From positions 124,001 to 188,000 of the forward strand of contig NZ_FMAT01000003.1 of assembly GCF_900094805.1 (NCBI RefSeq): a DNA stretch of 64,000 bases. The letters are read 5' to 3'. The position numbers and the translations under genes were made by a program. A model generated the notes under the pieces. The model was not told the origin of the DNA. It searched no databases and was given only the letters and a program-made list of their open reading frames with translations. Each line of letters begins with the position of its first letter. Positions within the stretch are counted from its first letter, which is position 1. This DNA comes from Arthrobacter sp. NIO-1057 (GTDB lineage Bacteria; Actinomycetota; Actinomycetes; Actinomycetales; Micrococcaceae). Below are positions 25,961 to 34,431 of the stretch, in pieces.

Positions 25961-26869
25961 ATGTCGAACTTTCCAAATTCTATGCCTCCCGATAGTTCTC
26001 ACAATCAAGCTCCAAAAAACCGGAAAACGCTCTGGATTCTTGTCGCCACGGCAGTGGTATTTATCTTGCTCCTATTCTTGCTTCCTGAATTGCTGATACT
26101 TGTCACGTTGCTTGGCCTGCTGGTGGCGGTTATCGGGATGATCAGAGGCAAAGTGCCGTGGCTTCCCGTCCGGGGGCGTAAGAACTCGGGCCTGTTTGGT
26201 CTTGGCATGGTCGTGTTAATGTTCGTCAGCGGTGCAATCATGGGGCCCGCTGAGTCAGAGGCAAACATCGCCGCATCTGAGGCTAGTGAACCGATTGTGA
26301 CTAGTTCAGGATCTGCAACGCCAACACCGACAGAGTCCGCATCACCCACTGCTATCGCTGACTTTGTTGGTCAGACTTGTGAGGGTGATGAGCTAGTCAT
26401 GGAGCAAGGCGACGAGAAGCTCTATTGTGACGAGGACACGAAAGCTGGTTTAATCTGGGCGACCCAGGACGAGCACGATAAATCTGTTTTAGCGGCTAAG
26501 GAAGCCGCCGAGCAAAAAGCAGCGGAAGAAAAGGCTGAAGCTGAGAAAAAGGAAGCTGAAGCGAAGGCCGCCGCAGAAAAGAAGGAAGCCGAAGCGAAAG
26601 CCGTGGCGGAAAAGGAAGCTGCAGAGAAAAAGGCTGCAGAAGTGAAAGTAGCCGAGGAAAAGGCTGCGAAAGAAAAAGCTGCTCGACTGGTCGAAGTAGA
26701 AACTACCAAGGAAGCCTATGTGGCTCCTAAAAAACAGAAGGCTCCTACGAGCACTTATTACGCGAATTGCTCAGCAGTTCGTGCTGCCGGCGCCGACCCA
26801 ATTTATAGGGGCGACCCCGGGTATTCAAGCAAACTGGATCGTGATGGAGACGGCGTAGCTTGCGAGTAA
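25961..26869 (+). CDS. Membrane-anchored Excalibur calcium-binding domain protein
   Basis: A 302-residue protein. Two hydrophobic helices (about residues 20-65 and 78-95) are followed by a Ser/Thr/Pro-rich linker, a long Ala-Glu-Lys repeat region (about 175-255, likely a coiled coil) and a C-terminal Excalibur domain: YYANCSAVRAAGADPIYRG then DRDGDGVACE, with the calcium-loop DxDxDG and paired cysteines. The ATG at 25961 follows AGAAGGA. Excalibur domains are often found on extracellular nucleases; the next gene, overlapping by ten bases, encodes such a nuclease-like lipoprotein, so the two probably act together at the cell surface. Confidence 0.84.
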   Translation: MSNFPNSMPPDSSHNQAPKNRKTLWILVATAVVFILLLFLLPELLILVTLLGLLVAVIGMIRGKVPWLPVRGRKNSGLFGLGMVVLMFVSGAIMGPAESEANIAASEASEPIVTSSGSATPTPTESASPTAIADFVGQTCEGDELVMEQGDEKLYCDEDTKAGLIWATQDEHDKSVLAAKEAAEQKAAEEKAEAEKKEAEAKAAAEKKEAEAKAVAEKEAAEKKAAEVKVAEEKAAKEKAARLVEVETTKEAYVAPKKQKAPTSTYYANCSAVRAAGADPIYRGDPGYSSKLDRDGDGVACE

Positions 26870-27681
26870 GAACCACCCTGACCGGATTTATACTGTTCGG
26901 CGCACTGTTAACAGGTTGCGCTGCAACCGCCAGCAGTGCGCCGGCAACACCCGAAGTATCAGTTGAAACATCTGAACCCGCTGAGATTGTTATTCGTTCT
27001 GAGGCTCCTCCGATCACGATTAGTACCGAGGCGCCGACTGAATCAGCCGAACCAAGCCTGCCTGAGCCCACGGTTGAGGTTGAATCCACTCCGAGCGTGA
27101 AAGCCGAGAAAACTACACAGGCTTTATCTGAAGTAGAAGCCTTATTGGCTGAGATTCCGGTGAAGGGCCGCGCACCGAAGACAGGGTACGACCGTGACTT
27201 GTTTGGTCGCGGTTGGGGCGACCCCGACCGGAATGGTTGCGATACCCGCAACGACATTCTTGCTAGGGATCTAGACGTGGACACGTTCAAGGATGGCACT
27301 CGTGCATGTGTTGTCCTCACCGGCACTCTGGTTGATCCGTACACCGACACGACGATTGACTTTGTGCGTGGCCAAGGAACAAGCAATGCGGTGCAGATTG
27401 ACCACGTCGTTGCGTTATCAGATGCCTGGCAGAAGGGCGCCCAACAGTTATCAGCTGAGCAGCGCCTAGAATTCGCGAATGATCCGTTGAACCTGCTGGC
27501 TGTCGACGGACCTACCAACGCTTCCAAAGGTGACAGCGACGCCGCAACGTGGTTACCACCAAACCGTGGATTCTGGTGTGAGTACGTGACCCGCCAGATT
27601 GAAGTCAAGCACAAGTACGACCTATGGATGACAAAAGCCGAACATACGCGCTCGGGCGAAATTATTGAGGAACGCTGTTAG
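26860..27681 (+). CDS. Secreted HNH (DUF1524/GmrSD C-terminal-like) nuclease lipoprotein
   Basis: A 273-residue protein starting at TTG 26860. The signal peptide ends in the lipobox LLTGC (about residues 15-19), followed by a long Pro/Glu/Ser/Thr spacer (20-90). The C-terminal domain has QIDHVVALSDAWQKGA with the HNH His, then FANDPLNLLAVDGPTNASKG and DAATWLPP, the standard DUF1524 pattern, and conserved cysteines (GCDTRNDILARDL, ACVV, FWCEYV). It should be a lipid-anchored surface nuclease. It overlaps the Excalibur gene by ten bases, indicating translational coupling. Roles such as DNA breakdown or competitor defence are inference. Confidence 0.85.
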   Translation: MRVRTTLTGFILFGALLTGCAATASSAPATPEVSVETSEPAEIVIRSEAPPITISTEAPTESAEPSLPEPTVEVESTPSVKAEKTTQALSEVEALLAEIPVKGRAPKTGYDRDLFGRGWGDPDRNGCDTRNDILARDLDVDTFKDGTRACVVLTGTLVDPYTDTTIDFVRGQGTSNAVQIDHVVALSDAWQKGAQQLSAEQRLEFANDPLNLLAVDGPTNASKGDSDAATWLPPNRGFWCEYVTRQIEVKHKYDLWMTKAEHTRSGEIIEERC

Positions 27682-27693
27682 GCAAGTGGTTGA

Positions 27694-27722
27694 GGTGAAG
27701 GCGTAGGTCCTGCGTCTTCACC
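27694..27722 (+). terminator. Hairpin after HNH lipoprotein gene
   Basis: GGTGAAGGCG (27694-27703) pairs with CGTCTTCACC (27713-27722) with one G-T pair and a nine-base loop. An outer dyad GGCAAGTG/CACTTGCC (starting at 27681 and ending near 27757) surrounds it. It begins 13 bases after the stop codon. Confidence 0.55.
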
Positions 27723-27752
27723 AAGACCACCAGAGACACCCCTAAACGTCAC

Positions 27753-28295
27753 TTGCCACTCGTACAATCGTCCTTATCGTCACTTGGAGGATTCACGTCG
27801 CGCAGAACTAAGCGAATCATCGGGAACATCTCGGTACTTACTACCCTTGTTGCACTCATTGCTGTTCTCGTCTTCGCGGCAACGAGTCCAGACCTACTGA
27901 AGAACGACGCGAAGCTGACTGCAGAAGCGAACGAGGGCACACCGATCGTTCAGGCGATGGCAACACCAACAGCAACGCCGACCCCGATTGCACCGGACAA
28001 AGAGCCAAGAGGTTCGCAGGAGCGTGCAGACAAGATCATGAACCTCTTCTTGGCTTCATACGGTCGATCAAGTATTAAGGATTTCTCAGAGGGAACCCCG
28101 CACCGGTCAATCAAGGAGTGGTATTTGAAAGCTGATAACAAGTCTTTCGTTATCGTCCTCAAGGGAACGCCTTCCACCTTCCGGCTTGCGAACGACTTCA
28201 TCGAAAGAGTCCATGAGCAAGCGGACATAGCGCAAGTTACCGTACTTGATAAAGACAATTACGGGGCTACGCGGACCATCGCCGACGTGAACTAA
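27753..28295 (+). CDS. Hypothetical single-pass anchored protein
   Basis: The reading frame gives up to 180 residues: a basic stretch (SRRTKRIIGN), one transmembrane helix (about residues 26-46, SVLTTLVALIAVLVFAA), a Pro/Thr-rich linker (TPTATPTPIAP) and a C-terminal domain of about 95 residues with mixed helix and strand (FVIVLKGTPSTFRLANDFIERVHEQ). The start is uncertain: TTG at 27753 is used, but GGAGG further downstream is not followed by a normal start codon in frame. The outer domain is likely exported. No family is recognised. It belongs to the same accessory islet as the nuclease and Fic genes. Confidence 0.6.
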   Translation: MPLVQSSLSSLGGFTSRRTKRIIGNISVLTTLVALIAVLVFAATSPDLLKNDAKLTAEANEGTPIVQAMATPTATPTPIAPDKEPRGSQERADKIMNLFLASYGRSSIKDFSEGTPHRSIKEWYLKADNKSFVIVLKGTPSTFRLANDFIERVHEQADIAQVTVLDKDNYGATRTIADVN

Positions 28296-28347
28296 AGGAT
28301 TTTTGTTTAGTAGCAAAAGCCTGCCACGATCCAAAAGCCATCATGCC

Positions 28348-28421
28348 AAAGTGATAGCAGTCAGCACGCTCACTATCACTTTCTAAGAAAGTGATAGTAA
28401 GGTTTTTCTTACTATCACTTT
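28348..28421. promoter_or_regulatory. Four-copy operator array before fic
   Basis: The 10-mer AAAGTGATAG occurs four times in alternating orientation: 28348-28357 direct, 28373-28382 inverted, 28388-28397 direct and 28412-28421 inverted. The middle pair forms a 12+12 palindrome with one central base, and the last pair forms perfect 14-base arms (AAAGTGATAGTAAG and its complement) around a six-base loop. The array ends at the ribosome site of fic, so it must cover the promoter. Confidence 0.75.
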
Positions 28422-28431
28422 GGAGACACTC

Positions 28432-29679
28432 ATGGGAGATCCCTCGGGCGACTATTTTGCATTCGCCGTCCCTCCCCTGTCCGACCAAACACTTGTCTGG
28501 AAGCCCGTAAATCCACACATTTTCTCGAACGCTGAAGTGCGGCGACAAACTGGATCCTACGCGTCCCCACTACCAGCGCGAATTGCGGATTGGGCGCCAG
28601 AGCCAGGAGCATTGAAGATTCCCGGGCTTGAAGAAGCGTCGCAATCCATTCAAGATTTCGATGTCTACTCCCTACTAAAACTGGGCAGCCACAGCCCCGA
28701 GTTTGGCCCGATGTCCGACGCTTTACTCCGGATCGAAAGCTCATCGAGCAGCCAGATTGAACAACTAACCACCACTGCACGCCAACTTGCACCGGCGGAA
28801 ATTAACGTTGGCGATAAGTCCGACGCCCGCACAGTCGTTGGTAACGTCCACGCGATGGAGTCAGCTCTCGCACTCGCTCAAGATATGAGTGTTAGCGCCA
28901 TTCTGGCCATGCATCAGAGTCTGATGAATCAACAATCTGGCATGGAAGATGAAGCCGGAAAACTCCGCAATGAACTCGTGTGGATCGGCGGAACGGATAC
29001 TGCAGGACCGCGCGGAGCCGTCTATATTGCGCCAGAACACACACGGGTCCACGAGGCGCTAGAAGACCTGGTTCAATTCATGTCTCGCACCGACTTGCCA
29101 GCCATCGTTCAAGTAGCCATCGCCCATGCACAGTTTGAAACCATCCATCCTTTCGTGGACGGCAATGGACGCACCGGACGAGCGTTAGTTCACAGCGTTC
29201 TACGCAACCGAAAGATTACCCAGCACACCACCGCACCAATCTCCGCCGGAATCTTGCGTGATACAGAAGCTTACTTTGAGGCAATGAAAGCGTTCCGAGA
29301 AGGAGACGCATCACCAATCATTCATACCTTCATCAATGCATCAATTTTTGCGGCGAACTCAGGTAAAGAGCTGATTGATACATTGTCTGGGCAACTAGAT
29401 ACTTCGAAAATAAAATTGGCTGGGCTGCGTTCAAGTTCCGCTGCTTGGAAGATCCTTACATGCCTGATTTCTCAGCCCGTTATTAACGCTCGGTATCTAA
29501 AAAACCATCTCAATCTGGGTGATGCAGCAACCCACCGCGCCTTGGGTCAATTGACCGAACGCGGTGTGCTCGTTGAGAAATCGGGACAAAGCAGAAACCG
29601 AATCTGGCAACACGATGGAGTGCTTAAGGTGCTCGACGAATATGCAAAGGCTCTTCGGCGTCCATCCGGCACAGCTTGA
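28432..29679 (+). CDS. Fic domain protein with C-terminal winged helix
   Basis: A 415-residue Fic protein. The catalytic motif HPFVDGNGRTGR is complete at residues 239-250, so AMP transfer (or a related nucleotidyl or phosphocholine transfer) to a target hydroxyl is expected. An N-terminal inhibitory-helix motif SSQIEQ with Glu110 matches the class II (S/T)xxxE(G/N) pattern except that Gln replaces Gly/Asn. The C-terminal 80 residues (SSAAWKILTCLISQ... DAATHRALGQLTERGVLVEK) form a winged helix likely to bind DNA. The ATG at 28432 follows GGAG by six bases. It is preceded directly by a four-copy operator array, suggesting autoregulation. Confidence 0.9.
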   Translation: MGDPSGDYFAFAVPPLSDQTLVWKPVNPHIFSNAEVRRQTGSYASPLPARIADWAPEPGALKIPGLEEASQSIQDFDVYSLLKLGSHSPEFGPMSDALLRIESSSSSQIEQLTTTARQLAPAEINVGDKSDARTVVGNVHAMESALALAQDMSVSAILAMHQSLMNQQSGMEDEAGKLRNELVWIGGTDTAGPRGAVYIAPEHTRVHEALEDLVQFMSRTDLPAIVQVAIAHAQFETIHPFVDGNGRTGRALVHSVLRNRKITQHTTAPISAGILRDTEAYFEAMKAFREGDASPIIHTFINASIFAANSGKELIDTLSGQLDTSKIKLAGLRSSSAAWKILTCLISQPVINARYLKNHLNLGDAATHRALGQLTERGVLVEKSGQSRNRIWQHDGVLKVLDEYAKALRRPSGTA

Positions 29680-29735
29680 TCAGAATCAGACCACGTGCCT
29701 TGGGCTCGTAGCGGCTAAAACTGAATTTCTAGGCA

Positions 29736-29794
29736 CGAAAAACTCCCCAAAAGTTGTTGAGACGTTTTCAGTCAACCTTTGAGGAGTATTTTCG
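29736..29794. terminator. Bidirectional terminator-like hairpin after fic
   Basis: CGAAAAACTCC at the left and GGAGTATTTTCG at the right close an imperfect stem that also pairs internal AAAGTTGTTGA with TCAACCTTT. It lies between the convergent fic and alkene reductase genes and has A-rich and T-rich flanks in the right places for both directions. Confidence 0.45.
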
Positions 29795-29831
29795 TTATTA
29801 CTTGTTCTGACTCAGCTATGGAGTCTAAAGA

Positions 29832-30905
29832 CTAGTTCTGCCAGAAAGGGTAGTCGGTATAACCGGCAGGACCTTCAGTGTAGAAAGTTGCGAAGTCTGG
29901 TTCGTTCAGTGGGAGCTCTTCCTTCCAGCGGCGGACCAAGTCTGGGTTCGCAATGGCTGGACGGCCAACTACGACAGCATCTCCCCAACCTTCGGCAGCT
30001 ACGCGTGCTGCTTCTTCGTAGGTGGTGATTTCTGCGAAGCCGGTGTTCAGCAGTACCGGACCGCCGAAGGACTTACGCAAAGACTGGACCAAGTCGCCCG
30101 CGAGGTCACGGTGCAGGATGCTCAGGTTAGCTAGGCCCAGTGGTGCGATGCCTTCCACCAAAGCGGTGTAGGTAGCCAAAACATCTTCTGCATCATTTTC
30201 GATGACACTCTGGATGTTGTGTTCAGGAGAAATGCGAAGGCTGGTCTTTTCAGCGCCAATGGCGTTAGCTACCGCGGTGACGACCTCAATGACCAGGCGT
30301 GCACGGTTCTCTGGCGATCCACCGTAGTTGTCGGTGCGGGTGTTGGAGGTTGGTGCCAAGAACTCGTGGAGCAGGTATCCGTTAGCACCGTGCAGCTCAA
30401 CCCCATCAAAGCCAGCGGCAATGGCGTTGCGAGAAGCGGTCACGAATTCTTCGACGATGCGTGGGAGCTCTTCGGTGGTCAATGCGTGTGGCACCTGATA
30501 GTCGTACTTACCGGTGTAGGTGCGGGACTGACCGTCTACTGCGATGGCGCTCGGAGCTTCAAGGTGGTCAGCGCCGGTGGTGCCGGTGTGGGTCGCACGC
30601 CCAGCATGCATTACCTGAGCAACGATGAGTCCACCTTCGGCATGCACTGCATCGGTGACCTTCTTCCAACCAGCAACCTGCTCCTCAGTGACCAGCCCTG
30701 GCTGGCGGATGAAACCCTGTCCAGCGAAGCTTGAGTAGGTAGCCTCACTGACAATCAGTCCGAGAGATGCGCGCTGGCGGTAGTACTCAGCAACGTCTGC
30801 GTTAGGGACACCGTCTTTGCCGGAGCGGGAACGGGTCAGTGGTGCCATGACCAGACGGTTAGAAAGCTTGAGGTCGCCGAGGGCTACTGGGGAAAACAGA
30901 TCCAT
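29832..30905 (-). CDS. Old yellow enzyme family alkene reductase
   Basis: A 357-residue FMN-dependent ene-reductase that uses NAD(P)H to reduce activated C=C bonds or nitro compounds. Characteristic parts are MDLFSPVALGDLKLSNRLVMAPLTRSRS in the first strand (flavin site), GGLIVAQVMHAGRATH, the substrate-binding pair in DGVELHGANGYLLHEFLAP and TDNYGGSPENRARL, and VVVGRPAIANPDLV near the end. The ATG at 30905 has CAGGAG upstream; an earlier frame start does not. It is transcribed alone. The family is usually stress- or xenobiotic-responsive, with no regulator visible next to it. Confidence 0.92.
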   Translation of the reverse strand: MDLFSPVALGDLKLSNRLVMAPLTRSRSGKDGVPNADVAEYYRQRASLGLIVSEATYSSFAGQGFIRQPGLVTEEQVAGWKKVTDAVHAEGGLIVAQVMHAGRATHTGTTGADHLEAPSAIAVDGQSRTYTGKYDYQVPHALTTEELPRIVEEFVTASRNAIAAGFDGVELHGANGYLLHEFLAPTSNTRTDNYGGSPENRARLVIEVVTAVANAIGAEKTSLRISPEHNIQSVIENDAEDVLATYTALVEGIAPLGLANLSILHRDLAGDLVQSLRKSFGGPVLLNTGFAEITTYEEAARVAAEGWGDAVVVGRPAIANPDLVRRWKEELPLNEPDFATFYTEGPAGYTDYPFWQN

Positions 30906-31127
30906 GAGTTGAAACTCCTGAAGTGGACAATGTAGTTGCACAGCGTAACTACACTCGCGGACAACTTATTCCGAGTCAGTTTTGAATATGAGCGGGGTCA
31001 CTAATCAGCGCGAGCCGGACAAGCCATCCATGAGTGAGCTCGGCGGGATATTCAAAGAGCAACGTCGGATTCACTCGCGCCTGTTTCCCGCAGACCTGTT
31101 TGCCTACAGATCGTTGCGTACAGCAAT

Positions 31128-32189
31128 TCACCCGACTGTTTGAACACATACTGGACTGCCAGTCCGTGCAATGACTTGCGGAGAAGGCAATCCGGAAACT
31201 GTATCCAACGTAGCTTTGGCAATAGTGTCTCCATTCTCATGCGCGATCACTAACGCATCACTTCGCAGAGTAATGAACCGAGGAAATGCCCCGCCCGCCT
31301 CTGCAATTGAGCACTTCACCGGAGTTCCACCCATATCGAGGTCAAAGACAGCGATCGAATCGTGGCCCCTATTCGAGACAAATACTCTCGTATCGTCGAC
31401 CACGATGCCTGCGGCGCTTGAATCATCTCCAGTGTGCTCACGTGGCAAGGTTGAGTAGCTGCTCTGGAAATCCAACGTGCAGTTTGGGCCGATAAGGAAA
31501 TGCATCAAGGTTGAGTTGAGCTCTCCCACGACATAAAGCGAGTCGGAGCGGTTTGGAGAAATTGCAGCATGCCGGGGTCCGCTGCCGGGCGCGGTACGAA
31601 TAATGTCAACAGCATGCAGTCCCCCATCTGCTATATCGATAACGAACAGTGCATCTAGCCCTTTGTCCGGTACGAGGATTCCATTCCGTTCTGGAAGGAT
31701 CAAGATTTGATGCGGGTGGGAATCCCTGCTCTCTTCGTCCACGAATTGCTTCGCGTATAGGTTCCCGAGGTTGATCACGTTTCCGTTGGACTGCAGGTTC
31801 CCGGCTGAATCTATATTGAATGCCGCTACAGTTCCCGTCGCATAGTTAGCAATGATCAGTCGTGAATCATCTTTCACTGCTGCATGCACGGGGTTAAGCC
31901 CCAAACAATCGATGGTCTGCCGACGGAGGATTTTCCGTTCCGCCGAAATTTCCACCGTTGAGACCTCAGCGCCGTCTCCATGCAATACGTAATATGTGGA
32001 GCCGGCTCCAGCGGTGATCCAAGATGGATTGGTCATTGGCAATGTGTCGAGCAGTTGCCATTCAGGTTTAGAAGCATCCCACAACGTGAGCCCTTCACCT
32101 CGTGCGTTTCGCTCTTTTGTGGTCCGCGAACCAACGAGCACGAGATCATCATTCACTGCGGTAGCACCTCCATTTGCTTGTTTCTCCAT
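31128..32189 (-). CDS. Lactonase family beta-propeller protein
   Basis: A 353-residue protein of the 6-phosphogluconolactonase/YbhE-like seven-bladed propeller family. Recognisable pieces are NPVHAAVKDDSRLIIANYATGTVAAFNIDSAGNL, DSHPHQILILPERNGILVPDKGLDALFVIDI and GPRHAAISPNRSDSLYVVGEL, read in blades two to five. The family hydrolyses sugar or carboxylic-acid lactones; the real substrate is unknown. Its ATG overlaps the stop codon of the upstream GntP permease gene by one base (TGATG), so uptake and lactone opening are probably linked. It has no signal peptide, so it is cytoplasmic. Confidence 0.83.
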   Translation of the reverse strand: MEKQANGGATAVNDDLVLVGSRTTKERNARGEGLTLWDASKPEWQLLDTLPMTNPSWITAGAGSTYYVLHGDGAEVSTVEISAERKILRRQTIDCLGLNPVHAAVKDDSRLIIANYATGTVAAFNIDSAGNLQSNGNVINLGNLYAKQFVDEESRDSHPHQILILPERNGILVPDKGLDALFVIDIADGGLHAVDIIRTAPGSGPRHAAISPNRSDSLYVVGELNSTLMHFLIGPNCTLDFQSSYSTLPREHTGDDSSAAGIVVDDTRVFVSNRGHDSIAVFDLDMGGTPVKCSIAEAGGAFPRFITLRSDALVIAHENGDTIAKATLDTVSGLPSPQVIARTGSPVCVQTVG

Positions 32190-33541
32190 CACAGCACCAA
32201 CGCCATGCCAAAAGCGATAACCAAACCAATGACCGAAGCCAGCGCCGTCAGGAACGTCATTGATTTCAGTGCGCCCCGCGTAGTGACACCTAGCAGGGAT
32301 TGGAACATCCAGAAAAAGTTACTGTTGAAGTGCACGGCAAAGAGTGCGCCGGAGGCAATGGCAACGGCAATAACCAATGGAGAGACCCCCAGCCCGGCAA
32401 CGACCGGGCCGACAATTCCTGCAGCGGCAATCGCGGCCACGTTAATGGAGCCGATAGCAACGTGGAGCACCACAGCGATAACCCAGGCCAGGGCAATCGC
32501 AGCGAAGACATTGAGTCCCGCATCAGCAGCAAACAAGTTCTTCAGGACATCACCTAGAGCAGTGGCTTTAATGACGGCGGCCAACGAACCTCCTAGGCCA
32601 GTGATGAGCAAGATATTTCCCGTTGTGTCCAACCCGTTTTTGATTGCATTGTCGCTAGTTTCTGATCCGACACTAGTTTTCGCCAGAATGATAGCTAAGA
32701 CTAAGCCAATGAACATGGCCAGCAATGGTTCGCTCAGAAAATCAACGATCGAGTTCTCAACCCCAAAGGTTCTTGAGATCGCGCCTCCTCCGACTAGAAC
32801 AATAGGAATCAGCACCGGCAACATTGAAACGCCAAGCGGTGGGAGACGGTCTCCAAACTTTTCTGCCGCTTCACGTCCTGCTTGTTCTTCTTCGGCTAGG
32901 GCGAAACCTGATTGCTCGTCCTGCTCTGTTTTCCACCATCCCCGACGCAGCAACCGCGAATATGTAAAAAGGGACGTCAGTGCAATCAGCGGTGCAACGA
33001 TGACACCACAGAGAAGCATTGTTCCTAGCGGAATATCAAGCAACCCGGCAATTGACACCGACCCCAGCCCTGGAACAACGAGAACCACACCAACCGGAAT
33101 TCCGACGACCAACGCGCCAGCCATGATTCCCAGTCCATTCTTTCCGAGCTTCTCGGCCGATGAACGCGCCAGAGGAGAGGCCAAAACAAGCTGCACATCG
33201 GGGTAGATCGAGGGAAAGAAAAGGTTGAGGGTAACAGCCATGACGTAAGGAAGGCGCTTGGGACCTGCTACACGGAACAGGAGTTGTACGGTCTTTTCTA
33301 ACGCGCCCATCGAATTCAGCAGCGACCCGATGAGCACACCAAACCCGATCAATAGGCCGACATCGACCATGATGTTGCCAAAGCCTTCGGCAACCGTGGT
33401 CACGGTCTTGACCAATCCCAGACCGCCAGCGATGCCCATATAGAGGGAACCGACCATCAGGGCGATGATGGGGTCTACTTTGACCTTGATAATAAGTAAA
33501 ACGATAAGTGCGATACTGATGACCGCGTGAAGAATAATCAT
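32189..33541 (-). CDS. GntP family gluconate-type permease
   Basis: A 450-residue inner-membrane transporter with about twelve to fourteen helices. The start MIILHAVISIALIVLLIIKVK followed by PIIALMVGSLYMGIAGGLG, and later GFGVLIGSLLNSMGALEKT and the C-terminal HVAIGSINVAAIAAAGIV and ALFAVHFNSNFFWMFQS, match the GntP family of proton-coupled sugar-acid permeases. The ATG at 33541 replaces an upstream frame start that lacks a ribosome site. It is translationally coupled to the lactonase, pointing to uptake of a sugar acid or a lactone-forming hydroxy acid. Confidence 0.87.
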   Translation of the reverse strand: MIILHAVISIALIVLLIIKVKVDPIIALMVGSLYMGIAGGLGLVKTVTTVAEGFGNIMVDVGLLIGFGVLIGSLLNSMGALEKTVQLLFRVAGPKRLPYVMAVTLNLFFPSIYPDVQLVLASPLARSSAEKLGKNGLGIMAGALVVGIPVGVVLVVPGLGSVSIAGLLDIPLGTMLLCGVIVAPLIALTSLFTYSRLLRRGWWKTEQDEQSGFALAEEEQAGREAAEKFGDRLPPLGVSMLPVLIPIVLVGGGAISRTFGVENSIVDFLSEPLLAMFIGLVLAIILAKTSVGSETSDNAIKNGLDTTGNILLITGLGGSLAAVIKATALGDVLKNLFAADAGLNVFAAIALAWVIAVVLHVAIGSINVAAIAAAGIVGPVVAGLGVSPLVIAVAIASGALFAVHFNSNFFWMFQSLLGVTTRGALKSMTFLTALASVIGLVIAFGMALVL

Positions 33542-33615
33542 GAGGAAGGGTCCTTGCCTGAGCGTGACATCGTTGTCAGTGGGTAAGGTGCTGCGAAATG
33601 CAGGATCTAAAGGAC

Positions 33616-33648
33616 CCGGCCGTTGCACACAATATTTGCAACGGCCGG
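33616..33648 (-). terminator. Perfect 12-bp hairpin after ABM gene
   Basis: CCGGCCGTTGCA (33616-33627) and TGCAACGGCCGG (33637-33648) are exact complements with a nine-base loop. It lies 22 bases past the stop codon of the minus-strand monooxygenase gene and separates that operon from the GntP-lactonase pair. Confidence 0.8.
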
Positions 33649-33670
33649 TATGGAGGTCGTACGTCAGCGG

Positions 33671-33970
33671 CTAGAAACCGTTGAGAACATGTTCTGTGTG
33701 AACAACAACTGGCGCACCATCAAGGTGATCACTGATCAATGCTCGCCACTGTCCAAATCCTTCAGAACCACGGAAGGTTTCTGTATGGTGTTCCACTGAT
33801 TCCCAACCAATTCGTAGTTCATAGGTGGAAGTGGATTCTAGGACACGGTTCAGTGTCATGGATAAGGCACCGGCCGCTTGTTGGAATAGTGGATATGCTT
33901 CCAAAACAGCCTGCTCAAATGCTTCTTCGTGGCCTGAGAGGATCTTGATCGTAGCGACTTCAAAAATCAT
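33671..33970 (-). CDS. ABM-domain monooxygenase-like protein
   Basis: A 99-residue ferredoxin-like fold protein of the antibiotic biosynthesis monooxygenase (ABM) family: MIFEVATIKILSGHEEAFEQ, a GALSMTLNRVLE strand and ELRIGWESVEHHTETFRGSEGF, where the conserved W and H residues shape the active site. These small cofactor-free enzymes oxidise quinols or remove reactive by-products. Its ATG overlaps the end of the cupin gene by four bases (ATGA). A second ABM protein is encoded at 38117-38431 in the same cluster. Confidence 0.85.
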   Translation of the reverse strand: MIFEVATIKILSGHEEAFEQAVLEAYPLFQQAAGALSMTLNRVLESTSTYELRIGWESVEHHTETFRGSEGFGQWRALISDHLDGAPVVVHTEHVLNGF

Positions 33971-34422
33971 TTGTTCTCTCCTATTCCAGCATTCTCGGTA
34001 ACGCGTTCTTCATCGATCCGGTGCCTTGCAGTCGTTCCTGCCATCGTGCGTGTGGCTTCAATGGATGCGTAGGTCCAGAAGATTTTCATCTCTTCGGTAT
34101 CTGACGCGTTGCGGAAGCGATGAACGATATTTGCTGGCACGAAGGTTGTTTCGTAGGTTTCGAGGTAGTGCTCGGTACCGTCGATATCAACGTAGGCAGT
34201 TCCTTCAATGACCATCACGGATTCAACACAATTGTGGCTGTGGTGACCGATTGCTGCTCCGGGAGCAAAGGTTGTGATGCCATTGAGAAAAGTGGTTGAA
34301 CCAACTTCGGCGGTGACCAGGGGAACGGTGGAAGCACCGTTGCCTCGATCTTTCTTGGGTAGCTGTGAGGGACGTAAAATTACGGCCGGCAGTGAGCTGC
34401 TTTCCGTGTGGATTCTTGTCAT
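33967..34422 (-). CDS. Cupin domain protein
   Basis: A 151-residue single-domain cupin. The metal-binding motif 1 is GAAIGHHSHNCVESVMVIEG (about residues 56-75, with His-x-His and Glu), and motif 2 is PANIVHRFRNASD (about 98-110). Such proteins are dioxygenases, isomerases or sensors of small carboxylates. It lies between the aldehyde dehydrogenase (nine bases away) and the ABM gene (four-base overlap), so it belongs to that operon. Reaction unknown. Confidence 0.85.
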   Translation of the reverse strand: MTRIHTESSSLPAVILRPSQLPKKDRGNGASTVPLVTAEVGSTTFLNGITTFAPGAAIGHHSHNCVESVMVIEGTAYVDIDGTEHYLETYETTFVPANIVHRFRNASDTEEMKIFWTYASIEATRTMAGTTARHRIDEERVTENAGIGENK

Positions 34423-34431
34423 GAGATGTCC

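Noticed and set aside
26422-26709. Minus-strand Ser/Ala/Phe repeat frame
   Set aside because: It is the antisense of the Ala-Glu-Lys coiled-coil repeats of the Excalibur gene.
31980-33206. 408-residue plus-strand frame opposite the GntP gene
   Set aside because: Low-complexity shadow rich in Pro, Ser, Thr and Ala; the minus-strand frame is a clear permease.
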